Shown here piece after piece: positions 9,003-18,141 of a stretch of 64,000 nucleotides of DNA (positions within the stretch are counted from its first letter, which is position 1; each line of letters starts with the position of its first letter). The DNA comes from an uncultured Bacteroidota bacterium (GTDB taxonomy: Bacteria > Bacteroidota > Bacteroidia > Bacteroidales > F082), in assembly GCA_903891085.1 (NCBI GenBank), contig CAITDJ010000149.1, positions 36,933 through 100,932 on the forward strand. The letters are read 5' to 3'. The position numbers were made by a program, and so were the translations under genes. The notes beneath the pieces were generated by a model that saw nothing but the letters and a program-made list of their open reading frames with translations, was not told where the DNA came from and made no database searches.

Positions 9003-11513
9003 TTAATTATACGATTCATCAATTTGTCCAAGGTATTCCAAATGACTCAACACCAATTTAATATCTCCGTATGAAACCTCATCTCCCAGCACATGTTTGG
9101 CACTGCCCAGGCTCAGATCGCGTGTTTCGGTGAAATATTCGGAAATCAACTCAATTTTGGCCTTCGTTAGCAAATCTTCCACCCATAGCTGGCCGGTTTT
9201 CACAAAAGCCGCCAGATGTCCGATAATGGTTGTAACAGCAAAGTTTCGCTCTGCGGCAATTTCTTCCAGGGTTTTTCCGGCTTTATACATATCGAAACTG
9301 ACCTGTTTGGTATCTGCTTTTTGTAATTTTTGTTCAGTGGGTTGTTCATTGGCATCAATAGTCAAACCAAGGTTGTTACTGTTGTTGTAATCCGAAATCA
9401 GCTCAAGAATGACACCACCATAGGCCGCCAATTTCTTTTTTCCGATGCCTTTTATCTGCTTCAGTTCGATCAGATTGACCGGCATTTCCTCGCCGATACC
9501 GTTTAAGGCTTTCCATGGCAGAATGAGGTCGGGACGGACATTTAATTCTTCGGCCAGGTTGTCGCGCCACTTTTTTAATAGTCGGTACAAACCAGGATTT
9601 TTCTGATTACCAACGCTATCTTTAATTTCCTTTTTCTTCATCATAGGCATCTCAATAGCCGACTTGGCACGGGTTTCAACAAAAGCCGAAACCGAAAAAC
9701 CGTTTTTTGAAACCAGCAGACATTGCTGGCGGATGTAGAGTTCCGAAAGCAACCGGTCATGGGCGTCATTTAAGGTTTTACGCACAGTGGTATTGTCGGT
9801 AACAAACTCAATTTGTGCAAGTTTTATGGTTTCAGCCATTTTTGGACTAAAATACTCAACCGCTTTACCGATGCGCTCCTGCAAGGCTGTATTATGTTCA
9901 ATATCCGTTTGTTGTGAAGTAAACTGAACCATCTGCCGGCGAAACTTTTCACCAATTTCAGCCACTTCCATCTTGTATTTTTGGATAAGTGTATCCATCA
10001 AAGTCTGGGCAGAGGCATCCATGGCTCCGATGTTTTCGCTCAATATCCTACTCAACGAATACATGCGTTTCAGTTGTGGTTCAAAGTCGAATAGTTCGTG
10101 TAGCAGCGATTGTTGGTAACCAATTTTTGCCTCTTCAAGTTGTTGCATATCGGGTGGATTTTCCTGAATCTGGTGCACAAAATGATTCACACCGGCATCG
10201 TGTCGAATCGAACGCTTCATGATAGGTGAACTTAACACCATACCTTCGAGTGTTTTACACCGGCTGAGTGCTACATACACCTGTCCATGGGTGAATGATG
10301 CGTTGGCATCGATGATGGCTTTTTCGAAAGTGAGCCCCTGGCTTTTGTGGATGGTGATGGCCCAGGCGAGTTTCAGCGGATATTGCGTAAACGACCCGAT
10401 AATAGTTTCATTGATCTCTTTGGTGACCTCGTTTAATGAATATTTGCAATTATTCCATTCCAAAGGCATCACCTCAATTTCTTCATCATCGTCCTTGCAT
10501 TGCACCTTAAGCAATTTATCAGAAATTTGAACTAAGGTACCGATTTTTCCATTGTAAAAAGCCTTTGCCGGATTCGGATCGTTTTTAACGAACATCACCT
10601 GCGCACCGGTTTTCAGCACGAGTTCATAGTCTGTTGGGTAGGCATATTCCGGAAAATCGCCGCTCACCGTGGCTTCAAACCGCTTTGGTTTCCCTTTCAG
10701 GGCTTCTAACTTTGCCTCATTAATTTTCTGACTCTGGATATTATGTGTTGTGAGCCTGATATAACCTTCATCATCCGCCGGATCAAAATCGGGTAAATAT
10801 CGTTTGTTCAATTCAACAATGGCAGCATCATCCAGTTCATTTTCGCGTACCTTGTTGAGCATGGCGATAAACTCCTTGTCCTGCTGCCTGAAAACTTCGG
10901 TGAGTTCAAGGCTGATATAATCCGTTTTTTTGAGTGCAAGGCTACTGAAGAAATACACGGAATCATAATAAGGACGCAACATTTCCCACTCCTCTTCTTT
11001 GGCAACGGGCGCCAATTGCTGCACATCACCAATCATTAACAACTGCACCCCACCAAATGGTAACGAACGATAGCGGTAACGCCGCAACACACTATCGATG
11101 GCATCGAGCAAATCGGCGCGCACCATACTGATCTCGTCAATCACCAGCAAATCGAGGCTCTTGATGATGTTGATTTTCTCGCGGGTCATTTTCTGGTACC
11201 GCGAAGCTGCGGTTTTGTCATTGTTTGCCGACATTTGAAACCGGCCCGAACGGGCGATATCGGCTGCAAACTCTTCAGGAATCTGCGGGCCAAAGGGCAA
11301 TTGAAAGAAAGAATGAATCGTTACACCGCCTGCATTGATAGCAGCAACTCCTGTTGGAGCAACAATGACCATGCGTTTGGCAGTTTTTAGTCGCAACTGG
11401 TGCAAAAAAGTAGTTTTTCCTGTTCCTGCTTTACCGGTTAAAAACAGGTGTTTACCAGTGAAATTAACAAAATCGAAGGCAAGTTTTAGCTGGTCCGTTG
11501 AAATGAAAGTCAT
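9003..11513 (-). CDS. PIF1/RecD-like SF1 helicase fused to HRDC and HTH_40 domains
   Basis: An 836-residue ATP-dependent DNA helicase. The Walker A motif GKAGTGKTT is at residues 27-35, motif II is VIDEISM, and GDVQQLAPV, the later THKSQGLTFE and the final VYVALSRC motif are typical of the PIF1/RecD branch of superfamily 1. The core ends near residue 430. The C-terminal half is accessory: a helical linker, an HRDC-like segment (about residues 650-720) with a helix-hairpin-helix stretch KQIKGIGKKKLAAYGG, and a terminal HTH_40 domain (about 750-836) like that at the end of some RecQ proteins. It probably acts in replication restart or recombination. It stands alone, with no obvious operon partner. 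Confidence 0.9.
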   Translation of the reverse strand: MTFISTDQLKLAFDFVNFTGKHLFLTGKAGTGKTTFLHQLRLKTAKRMVIVAPTGVAAINAGGVTIHSFFQLPFGPQIPEEFAADIARSGRFQMSANNDKTAASRYQKMTREKINIIKSLDLLVIDEISMVRADLLDAIDSVLRRYRYRSLPFGGVQLLMIGDVQQLAPVAKEEEWEMLRPYYDSVYFFSSLALKKTDYISLELTEVFRQQDKEFIAMLNKVRENELDDAAIVELNKRYLPDFDPADDEGYIRLTTHNIQSQKINEAKLEALKGKPKRFEATVSGDFPEYAYPTDYELVLKTGAQVMFVKNDPNPAKAFYNGKIGTLVQISDKLLKVQCKDDDEEIEVMPLEWNNCKYSLNEVTKEINETIIGSFTQYPLKLAWAITIHKSQGLTFEKAIIDANASFTHGQVYVALSRCKTLEGMVLSSPIMKRSIRHDAGVNHFVHQIQENPPDMQQLEEAKIGYQQSLLHELFDFEPQLKRMYSLSRILSENIGAMDASAQTLMDTLIQKYKMEVAEIGEKFRRQMVQFTSQQTDIEHNTALQERIGKAVEYFSPKMAETIKLAQIEFVTDNTTVRKTLNDAHDRLLSELYIRQQCLLVSKNGFSVSAFVETRAKSAIEMPMMKKKEIKDSVGNQKNPGLYRLLKKWRDNLAEELNVRPDLILPWKALNGIGEEMPVNLIELKQIKGIGKKKLAAYGGVILELISDYNNSNNLGLTIDANEQPTEQKLQKADTKQVSFDMYKAGKTLEEIAAERNFAVTTIIGHLAAFVKTGQLWVEDLLTKAKIELISEYFTETRDLSLGSAKHVLGDEVSYGDIKLVLSHLEYLGQIDESYN

Positions 11514-11729
11514 TGCAGATTGTTTGATACTGTAACCGCACTAAAGTAAAGAAAATGTCAACACGATGCAAAGTTATTGTTTGTCGCAATATGAATGGCC
11601 TGATGTAAGTATATCAATTCAGGAAATCTAATTTTGCTATTTTTGAATAGTTGAAATGTCAAGTTTCACTGCAAATCGATAAGGCTTTCATATTAATATG
11701 TCCGAATATCCAAAAAACCAATACATAAT

Positions 11730-12344
11730 ATGACCGAAAAAAATGTTGTAATAGATCAATACATAGCGGGGGCCGCACCCTTTGCCCGGGAAATACTTAT
11801 TCATTTACGGGCCTTGGTACATCAGGCTTGTCCGCAAGTTGTTGAAAGCTGGAAATGGAGTTTCCCGCATTTCGACTACAAGGGAGCTATTTTGTGTAGC
11901 ATGGCCGCCTTCAAAAACCATTGTGCTTTTGGTTTCTGGCTGGGGAGCAACATGACTAACGGCTTTAAACTGATGGATGTAAATGGAAAAACAGGAATGG
12001 GAAATTTCGGGAAGTTGAAATCATTGAATGATTTACCAGCAGATGAAATATTGATTCTGTATATCCGTGAAGCCATGCAACTGAACGAGCAGGGTGTAAA
12101 ATTGATAAAAGCGAAACCTGCTTCACCGCTGCATATTGCTGTTCCTGAAGATCTTGCAAAAGCAATTGCACAGAATGCAAAGGTCAGAACTGTATTTGAT
12201 TCATTCAGCCCGGGTAAAAAAAAGGAATATATCCTTTGGATAAGTGAATCAAAAACCGAAGCAACCCGACAAAAACGGCTTGATCAGGCATTGGAATGGA
12301 TTGCCGAAGGAAAATCGAGAAACTGGAAATATGAAAAGTGTTAG
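11730..12344 (+). CDS. YdeI/OmdA-family protein with DUF1801 domain
   Basis: A 204-residue cytoplasmic protein of two parts. Residues 5-120 match the DUF1801 fold (YxxxxPxFAREIL, then VVESWKWSFPHF and a FGFW segment). Residues 130-200 match the bacteriocin-protection YdeI/OmdA C-terminal motif, with VPEDLAKAI, then FSPGKKKEYILWI and TRQKRLDQALEWIAEGK. The biochemical role of this family is not established; a link to OmpD and to bacteriocin resistance is only by family name. It sits alone between divergent and convergent neighbours. Confidence 0.85.
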   Translation: MTEKNVVIDQYIAGAAPFAREILIHLRALVHQACPQVVESWKWSFPHFDYKGAILCSMAAFKNHCAFGFWLGSNMTNGFKLMDVNGKTGMGNFGKLKSLNDLPADEILILYIREAMQLNEQGVKLIKAKPASPLHIAVPEDLAKAIAQNAKVRTVFDSFSPGKKKEYILWISESKTEATRQKRLDQALEWIAEGKSRNWKYEKC

Positions 12345-12394
12345 AAAGTGATTTTTTCTCTTTCTAAAAAACAGGCAAAATATCCATTACTCAT

Positions 12395-12778
12395 TCAGGA
12401 TCGGCTATTATTGCTGTATTTTTTGATCGTAAACTGAACTATCTTGTTCAATCCCAGAAAAAAGCAGACCACACCAAAAGCAACCATGAGTCCGCCCATG
12501 AAAAAAGCCATTTTTGCCTGAACAGATTGAGGTAACACCCTTGCCAATCGCTGTGCCAATGTATAACCCATCGAGCCGGAAGCACCTTCGGGCACTGTCA
12601 TGGTAGCCCAAATAATCAATGTACCTAATCCCACAAAAACAACCATCATGCCCCAGGCAAGCAACAAAGCATCCTTATCAAACCTGACAGCCGCCGGTTT
12701 CTTATGTTTTATGGTTTTCTTTTTTGTCCTTTTGTCAGCATAATCCTGAACCGTTCCTGCTTTTTCATTTATTTTCAT
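12395..12778 (-). CDS. Small two-helix membrane protein of unknown function
   Basis: A 127-residue protein. Residues 1-34 are strongly basic and probably cytoplasmic, followed by two hydrophobic helices at about 38-60 and 87-110 and a short basic tail. No motif that I recognise is present. The coding assignment rests on length, on codon-like composition and on a coherent two-helix topology. It has its own space between YdeI and the deacetylase gene. Confidence 0.6.
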   Translation of the reverse strand: MKINEKAGTVQDYADKRTKKKTIKHKKPAAVRFDKDALLLAWGMMVVFVGLGTLIIWATMTVPEGASGSMGYTLAQRLARVLPQSVQAKMAFFMGGLMVAFGVVCFFLGLNKIVQFTIKKYSNNSRS

Positions 12779-12873
12779 TGATTGACTTCTTATAAAATGA
12801 TTGATGAATAATAGATTCCAGATTAAACAGAAGAAAATACCTTTACTATTCTGTTGTTTACAACAAACAGCCG

Positions 12874-13767
12874 CTATTCACCGACTGATTTCAGGCCATT
12901 GTATCCGATCAACTGAATATTACTTTCTTTAATAATTTTTATGACGTCCTTATCTGTAAAAACATCCGTTACCCCCTGACGATCAAACGCAACACTTTCA
13001 TATCCGATATGAAACATGGCCTGCAACTCAACATTATCAAATCCCGGATGATCGACAAATAAATAGGATTTCCCGGACTCAAGTGTTTCAAGCATCCGGA
13101 TAAATCCCGATTTTTTTTCGTCAAAAGTATTACTTGGTCCACCATACCCCAGCGAAATCACTTGAAATTCATCAGGTTCAATATCTATATGGTAATATTT
13201 GGCGAGTTGTTTCGTGATATTTCTCACCTCCTCGCTCAGTTCTGTGCAACCCATATGCGCTGAAACATGCGACAGTTGGGGAATATTTCGTTGGGCAAGT
13301 TCAATCTGCGCGCGAAATTCATTTTCAATATCATTCAATTTCCAATTTATTTCATCCAGCGATTGATTGGGATAATTTTCATTTGCTGAACGCATTGGAA
13401 AGAAATAGCCATTGCTGTCTACCAAACTACGACAGGGTGTTAATGGTCTCCATTTGATGTTTTCCCATTCGCTGGTAAGTGTCAGATGCACCCCAACATC
13501 AAGACCGGGTTTTTGTTTCAGAAGTTTAACTGCTTCTGGAAACCAGGGTGCATTCACCATTACTTCAGCAGAGGTTACGATTCCTTCCTTAAACGCTTTA
13601 ATAATCGCCTGATTTGCTGTATGACTGCTTCCCATATCATCACCACGGACGATTAATTTTGCAGGGATGGTCTGAGCGCCTGCACGTATTGTCAATAACA
13701 TTGATAAAACCATCAAGGCTGGTGATACTACGTTCATTATTCGGCGCGATAAATTGAATTCTCCCAT
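12874..13767 (-). CDS. Exported YdjC/ChbG-family carbohydrate deacetylase
   Basis: A 297-residue protein with a signal peptide (residues 1-31, ending AGAQT). The mature part begins with LIVRGDDMGSSHTANQAI, in which the Asp-Asp pair is the metal-binding start of YdjC enzymes. DVGVHLTLTSEW supplies another conserved His, and SHVSAHMG and VDHPGFDN further His residues of the active site. Family members such as ChbG remove the acetyl group from chitooligosaccharides. The signal peptide suggests a periplasmic enzyme acting on glycans taken up or in the wall, which is inference. It is divergent from the M14 peptidase gene. Confidence 0.85.
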   Translation of the reverse strand: MGEFNLSRRIMNVVSPALMVLSMLLTIRAGAQTIPAKLIVRGDDMGSSHTANQAIIKAFKEGIVTSAEVMVNAPWFPEAVKLLKQKPGLDVGVHLTLTSEWENIKWRPLTPCRSLVDSNGYFFPMRSANENYPNQSLDEINWKLNDIENEFRAQIELAQRNIPQLSHVSAHMGCTELSEEVRNITKQLAKYYHIDIEPDEFQVISLGYGGPSNTFDEKKSGFIRMLETLESGKSYLFVDHPGFDNVELQAMFHIGYESVAFDRQGVTDVFTDKDVIKIIKESNIQLIGYNGLKSVGE

Positions 13768-13921
13768 GACTTTTTATTCAAAAATAGTAAAAAGTGAAGG
13801 CAATCTCGAAATCATATATGAAAAATGCCGGATTCTGGAAAGCCTGAAATATGGAAATCGTTTACATTTGTTAACGAAAAAAATGTAAAATATACTTTAT
13901 CTACCTGATAATTATTAATAT

Positions 13922-15685
13922 ATGAAATTATATCGAAGTCTGCTCCTGTCATTGATGACCTTTCTGTTTTTACAAAGCTATTGTCAAAGCAGTGATTGGT
14001 TAACATTTTACGAGAAATCGGGCGGTCTTGCCACCCCGGGTTATAACGAAACCATCGATTTTGTCAGGCGGCTCGATAGCCAATCAAATGAACTATATGT
14101 AGAAGTTTTTGGCAAAAGCCCGCAACAACGTGATTTGATTTATGCCGTTTACGACAGAGATGGCTTCACCAACCCTGAAGAAATCAGAAAAAAGGGCCGT
14201 GTTATCCTGATGGTGGAAGCATGCATCCATGCAGGAGAATCGGAAGGAAAGGATGCAATGTTATTGTTATTGAGAGATTTGATTATCAATAAAACCAACG
14301 AAACATTTTTCACCCACGTCAGTGTGGTATTTATTCCCATTTTTAACGTTGACGGTCATGAACGATTTGGCAAATTTGGCCGTATCAATCAGAATGGCCC
14401 GGTAGAGATGGGATGGCGCACCACGGCACAAAACCTGAACCTGAACCGTGATTTTCTGAAAGCCGATGCTCCTGAAATGAAATCGTGGTTACAGCTTTTC
14501 AATCGTTGGCAACCTGATTTTTTCATTGATACACATACCACTGATGGAGCTGATTATCAATACGTTTTGACATATGGCATCGAAACAGGTGAAAATATGG
14601 ATGAAAACCTGAATCACTGGCAAACTGAAGTTTTTCTACCTTTTGTTAACAGGGAAATGGAACAAAAAAACATGCCTATCTTTCCGTATGTCTACTTCCG
14701 GAACTGGCATGATCCGCGTAGTGGTTTGCTGTCGGGTGTGGCAGGACCCATGTTTTCACAAGGATATACTGGCACACGTAACCGTCCGGGACTGCTTATC
14801 GAAACCCATATGCTTAAACCTTACAATCAGCGTGTTGAGGCTACAAAAGAGATTATCCTTGCTTCGATTCAACTCCTGAATCAGGAACACCAACAACTCT
14901 CAAATCTGATTGAGGAAGCGGATATTTACACTTCCTCAAAAGAGTTCAGAAAAAAACCTTTTGCAACCCGATATATGGTTGACATGAATGATAGCATTTT
15001 CGTCACCTTCAAAGGCTTTGATTATGAAGTAAAAAAAAGTGACTTAACCGGCGGTGAATGGTTTGTTTACGACAATCAGAAACCTGTTGACATGGAACTT
15101 CCAATGTTTGATCATAATAAGCCCACTTTATTCGTAAACCTACCCGAAGCTTATGTTATTCCAGCAGAATGGCATGACATCATCGAAAGGCTTCAATACC
15201 ATGGTGTTCGTATGACAACACTCGCCGAATCAAAAACCCTGGGAGTTGAAACCTATGTTTTTACTTCCGTTGATTGGCAAAAAACATCATACGAAGGACG
15301 GTTTCGACTTACTAAAATGGAGTTTGAAACAAAAAAGACAAACACCTTATTCCCAAAAGGTAGTATGATAGTGCCTATGAATCAACCACTTGCCAAAGTA
15401 ATCGCACATCTTTTGGAGCCTCGGGGAAATGGTTCGTTGGTCGAATGGGGGTTTTTTAATCAGATTTTCGAGCAAAAAGAATACGCAGAATCCTATGTAA
15501 TGGAACCAATGGCCCGCAAAATGCTCGATTCGATACCAGGTCTGAAGTCGGAATTCGAATTGAAAAAACAGAATGATTCCGTTTTTGCCAAAGATGCATG
15601 GGAGCAACTAAATTGGTTCTATAGCAAAACCCCATGGTGGGATCAAAAGTATATGGTGTATCCCATTGGCAGAATTGTTGAATAA
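13922..15685 (+). CDS. Secreted M14-family zinc carboxypeptidase
   Basis: A 587-residue exported metallopeptidase. Residues 1-21 form a signal peptide (ending QSYCQS). The zinc ligands are visible: HAGESEGKDA gives the HxxE pair, and FIDTHTTDGADYQY the third His. LLIETHMLKP provides the candidate catalytic Glu. This form resembles the Bacteroidota M14 group whose long C-terminal part (about residues 350-587) is a beta-rich accessory region of unknown role. It probably trims C-terminal residues of peptides in the periplasm or outside the cell. It is divergent from the YdjC-like gene and appears to be monocistronic. Confidence 0.85.
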   Translation: MKLYRSLLLSLMTFLFLQSYCQSSDWLTFYEKSGGLATPGYNETIDFVRRLDSQSNELYVEVFGKSPQQRDLIYAVYDRDGFTNPEEIRKKGRVILMVEACIHAGESEGKDAMLLLLRDLIINKTNETFFTHVSVVFIPIFNVDGHERFGKFGRINQNGPVEMGWRTTAQNLNLNRDFLKADAPEMKSWLQLFNRWQPDFFIDTHTTDGADYQYVLTYGIETGENMDENLNHWQTEVFLPFVNREMEQKNMPIFPYVYFRNWHDPRSGLLSGVAGPMFSQGYTGTRNRPGLLIETHMLKPYNQRVEATKEIILASIQLLNQEHQQLSNLIEEADIYTSSKEFRKKPFATRYMVDMNDSIFVTFKGFDYEVKKSDLTGGEWFVYDNQKPVDMELPMFDHNKPTLFVNLPEAYVIPAEWHDIIERLQYHGVRMTTLAESKTLGVETYVFTSVDWQKTSYEGRFRLTKMEFETKKTNTLFPKGSMIVPMNQPLAKVIAHLLEPRGNGSLVEWGFFNQIFEQKEYAESYVMEPMARKMLDSIPGLKSEFELKKQNDSVFAKDAWEQLNWFYSKTPWWDQKYMVYPIGRIVE

Positions 15686-15805
15686 GCAGTGGATGACATA
15701 CAAAACGGATAATGAACAATGATTGAAATCTGTTGAAATTCAAACAAATTATAAATAATCCTCATGGCTTACACCAAAGATTATGCGTTTGCAATCATTA
15801 ATCGG

Positions 15806-17431
15806 CTAAAACCCGTTTAACTTCATTGTCACTGTCGGGATAAGCATCAACATACCGAGCAAAAACAAAATCACTATTAATGGCCATACCCATTTGAACC
15901 ATTTCTGATATGGGATTCTGGCCACGCCTAAAACGCCAATTAATACACCCGAAGTTGGAGTAATCATGTTTGTAAAACCATCGCCGAACTGATATGCCAT
16001 CACCGTTGCCTGACGCGAAATACCTATCAGATCGCTGAAAGGAGCCATGATGGGCATCGTTATTGCAGCTTTTGCAGATCCCGATGGCAACACCAGGTTG
16101 ATGATGGTTTGAATCACATACATGGTATTTACTGAGGCAATATCTCCAAAGTCCTGCATCGACTTTGACAATCCAAACAAAATAGAGTCAATTACACCAC
16201 CATTTTCAAGTATTACGATAATACCTCCTGCAAGTCCTACAATAATGGCTGCAGAAGAAATATCATTTACACCTTCAAGAAACAGTTTTGCGATATCATC
16301 TGCTGTCTTGTTGGTAGCCAAACCACTCGTGATACCAAGAGCAAGAAACAGAGTCGCAATTTCCATTACATACCAATTATACCCCATCACACCAACAATT
16401 AATAAAACAACAGTATAAGTTAATAGGAGCAGGATGAAATAATGAACACTTTTTAGAAGCGAGAAGAAACCGGCAATTCCAAAAATGATTGTTAACACAG
16501 GTAGTACATTGAATTTGAATTCTACCAAACCAATCTTCATCACTGTAAGCGGATAATACCACGAAAAAGTAATCAGAGCTGCCAAAACACCAGCATAAAT
16601 ATACCATGCTGCTTTGGGGGTATAATATTCAATTTTACTATCTTCTCCCATCTCCTTATTTCTCCAATACATATCGTCTTCATACATCGATGAAGATGTC
16701 GGGTTCTTTTTTACTTTATGTGCGTACCTTAGAACGAATGTAAAACCAACAATATTGATCAAAATCCAACAAAAGATTCTGTATTCAATTCCGGAAAACA
16801 AGGGAATTTCGGCCAAGCCTTGGGCAATTCCTATTGTGAATGGGTTCAAAATAGCGCCTGCAAAACCAAGATGTGCCCCAACATATACCATACAAACCCC
16901 AACAATTGAGTCATATCCCATTGATATTGCAAGTGGTATGAATATGATTGTAAAGGCAATAGTTTCTTCACTCATACCAAAAATGGCACCAAATGAACTA
17001 AACAGGGTCATTATTAAAACAATAACCAGATTATCGACACCCACCGATCGCATAAAGGCATTGCGTTCTAGTTTTCGGACTAACCTGAGAAATGTGAATA
17101 TTGCCACATCAATGGCTTTACTTTGATTCATGATCCAAAAAGCTCCACCAATAATCAGGATAAACGCGATAATATTACTTTGCTTTACAAATCCCTTAAA
17201 TAAAGCCGAAAATATCTGCCAGGTTTGTGGTTGGCTTTTCACAGTAGTCTGATAAGCAGCAGGTATATCTTTTTCATGGTAATAAGTTACCGTTTGCTTT
17301 TCAACCCCATTCACCAATTTTGTTTCCTTAATATACTTTCCGGCAGGTATAATCCAGGTCAGTATTGCGGACATCAGGATGATTGAGAAAACAATAACGT
17401 AGGTGTGTGGTACTTTGCCCTTTTTAAACAT
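15806..17431 (-). CDS. YfcC-family inner-membrane transporter
   Basis: A 541-residue membrane protein with 12 or more helices. The N-terminus KVPHTYVIVFSIILMSAILT and WIIPAGKY is diagnostic of the YfcC group of the DcuC/ArsB-like transporter clan. A large soluble loop follows (about residues 30-60). Near the C-terminus LVLPSGSAKAAITMPIMAP and a GDGFTNMITPTSG segment form the second substrate-binding hairpin. Proposed substrates in the clan range from C4-dicarboxylates to basic amino acids, so none can be assigned. A GNAT gene upstream on the same strand is separated by 190 bases. Confidence 0.85.
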   Translation of the reverse strand: MFKKGKVPHTYVIVFSIILMSAILTWIIPAGKYIKETKLVNGVEKQTVTYYHEKDIPAAYQTTVKSQPQTWQIFSALFKGFVKQSNIIAFILIIGGAFWIMNQSKAIDVAIFTFLRLVRKLERNAFMRSVGVDNLVIVLIMTLFSSFGAIFGMSEETIAFTIIFIPLAISMGYDSIVGVCMVYVGAHLGFAGAILNPFTIGIAQGLAEIPLFSGIEYRIFCWILINIVGFTFVLRYAHKVKKNPTSSSMYEDDMYWRNKEMGEDSKIEYYTPKAAWYIYAGVLAALITFSWYYPLTVMKIGLVEFKFNVLPVLTIIFGIAGFFSLLKSVHYFILLLLTYTVVLLIVGVMGYNWYVMEIATLFLALGITSGLATNKTADDIAKLFLEGVNDISSAAIIVGLAGGIIVILENGGVIDSILFGLSKSMQDFGDIASVNTMYVIQTIINLVLPSGSAKAAITMPIMAPFSDLIGISRQATVMAYQFGDGFTNMITPTSGVLIGVLGVARIPYQKWFKWVWPLIVILFLLGMLMLIPTVTMKLNGF

Positions 17432-17621
17432 AACTAATTGATTATTGCTATATTAATACTATTTTAATCTTCAATTTTAAGCGTGAAAAAAAACAAAATC
17501 TTTTATTGGATGTCAAAACCTGAACTACATTTGGCATTTCCAAATTCTTCAATTAATGTAATACAGTATTCTGAATTCCACCTCTATAATCATTGATTTC
17601 ACTAATATCATTAATTATACA

Positions 17622-18071
17622 TTACTTCATCCATTCGTACACCTGATAATGTTCGCCATTCATCCCCATGGAAGCATATGTTACCTGTGCATTCAAATTT
17701 GTCCGGTCGACATACAATCGGATACCACCCACAGAAACATCTTTTTTTGCAATTTCCTGAATATGAAGATACATCTGCCTGTAAACACCTTTTCGCCGGT
17801 GTACCGGATCGACAAATACCGACTGAATCCAGTAAATGGTTTTATTTCTCCAGTCGCTCCATTCATAGGTAATCAACAGAGATGCAATCAATTTATCATT
17901 ATGGATAGCGACATAATACCGACCTTTTAAAACATCTTTAAACAGAGCCTTAACACCATCGGTCAATATCTGATTATCGAGTACGACACCCTCTGTTTCA
18001 AAGGCCATTCTCTCCTGAAAACTTACCAATACCGGAATATCCTTTTCAACCGCATCTCTGATCGTAATCAT
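17622..18071 (-). CDS. GNAT-family N-acetyltransferase
   Basis: A 149-residue GNAT enzyme. It begins ITIRDAVEKDIPVLVSF, the usual first strand and helix. The acetyl-CoA site is VFVDPVHRRKGVYRQMYLHI (about residues 90-109), which fits the V-x-P-x-x-R-x-x-G-x-x pattern. The C-terminal YASMGMNGEHYQVYEWMK matches the last strand with the 'YxxxGF' variant. The acceptor substrate is unknown. The gene is divergent from the amidotransferase gene, with about 70 bases between the start codons. Confidence 0.85.
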   Translation of the reverse strand: MITIRDAVEKDIPVLVSFQERMAFETEGVVLDNQILTDGVKALFKDVLKGRYYVAIHNDKLIASLLITYEWSDWRNKTIYWIQSVFVDPVHRRKGVYRQMYLHIQEIAKKDVSVGGIRLYVDRTNLNAQVTYASMGMNGEHYQVYEWMK

Positions 18072-18084
18072 AATTGAATTTGAT

Positions 18085-18092
18085 TAATTTTG
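18085..18092 (+). promoter_or_regulatory. -7 box upstream of the amidotransferase gene
   Basis: TAATTTTG matches TAnnTTTG and lies 50 bases before the chosen start codon at 18142. It falls upstream of the alternative ATG at 18097 as well, so it does not decide between the starts. Confidence 0.35.
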
Positions 18093-18141
18093 CACTTTGC
18101 TTCATGCAAATTTATCATTTATTCAATTAAGCCATACACGA

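Noticed and set aside
12345..12394. A terminator between the YdeI-like gene and the two-helix membrane protein
   Set aside because: Only a 6-bp AT-rich AGAAAG/CTTTCT pairing is present, too weak to support.
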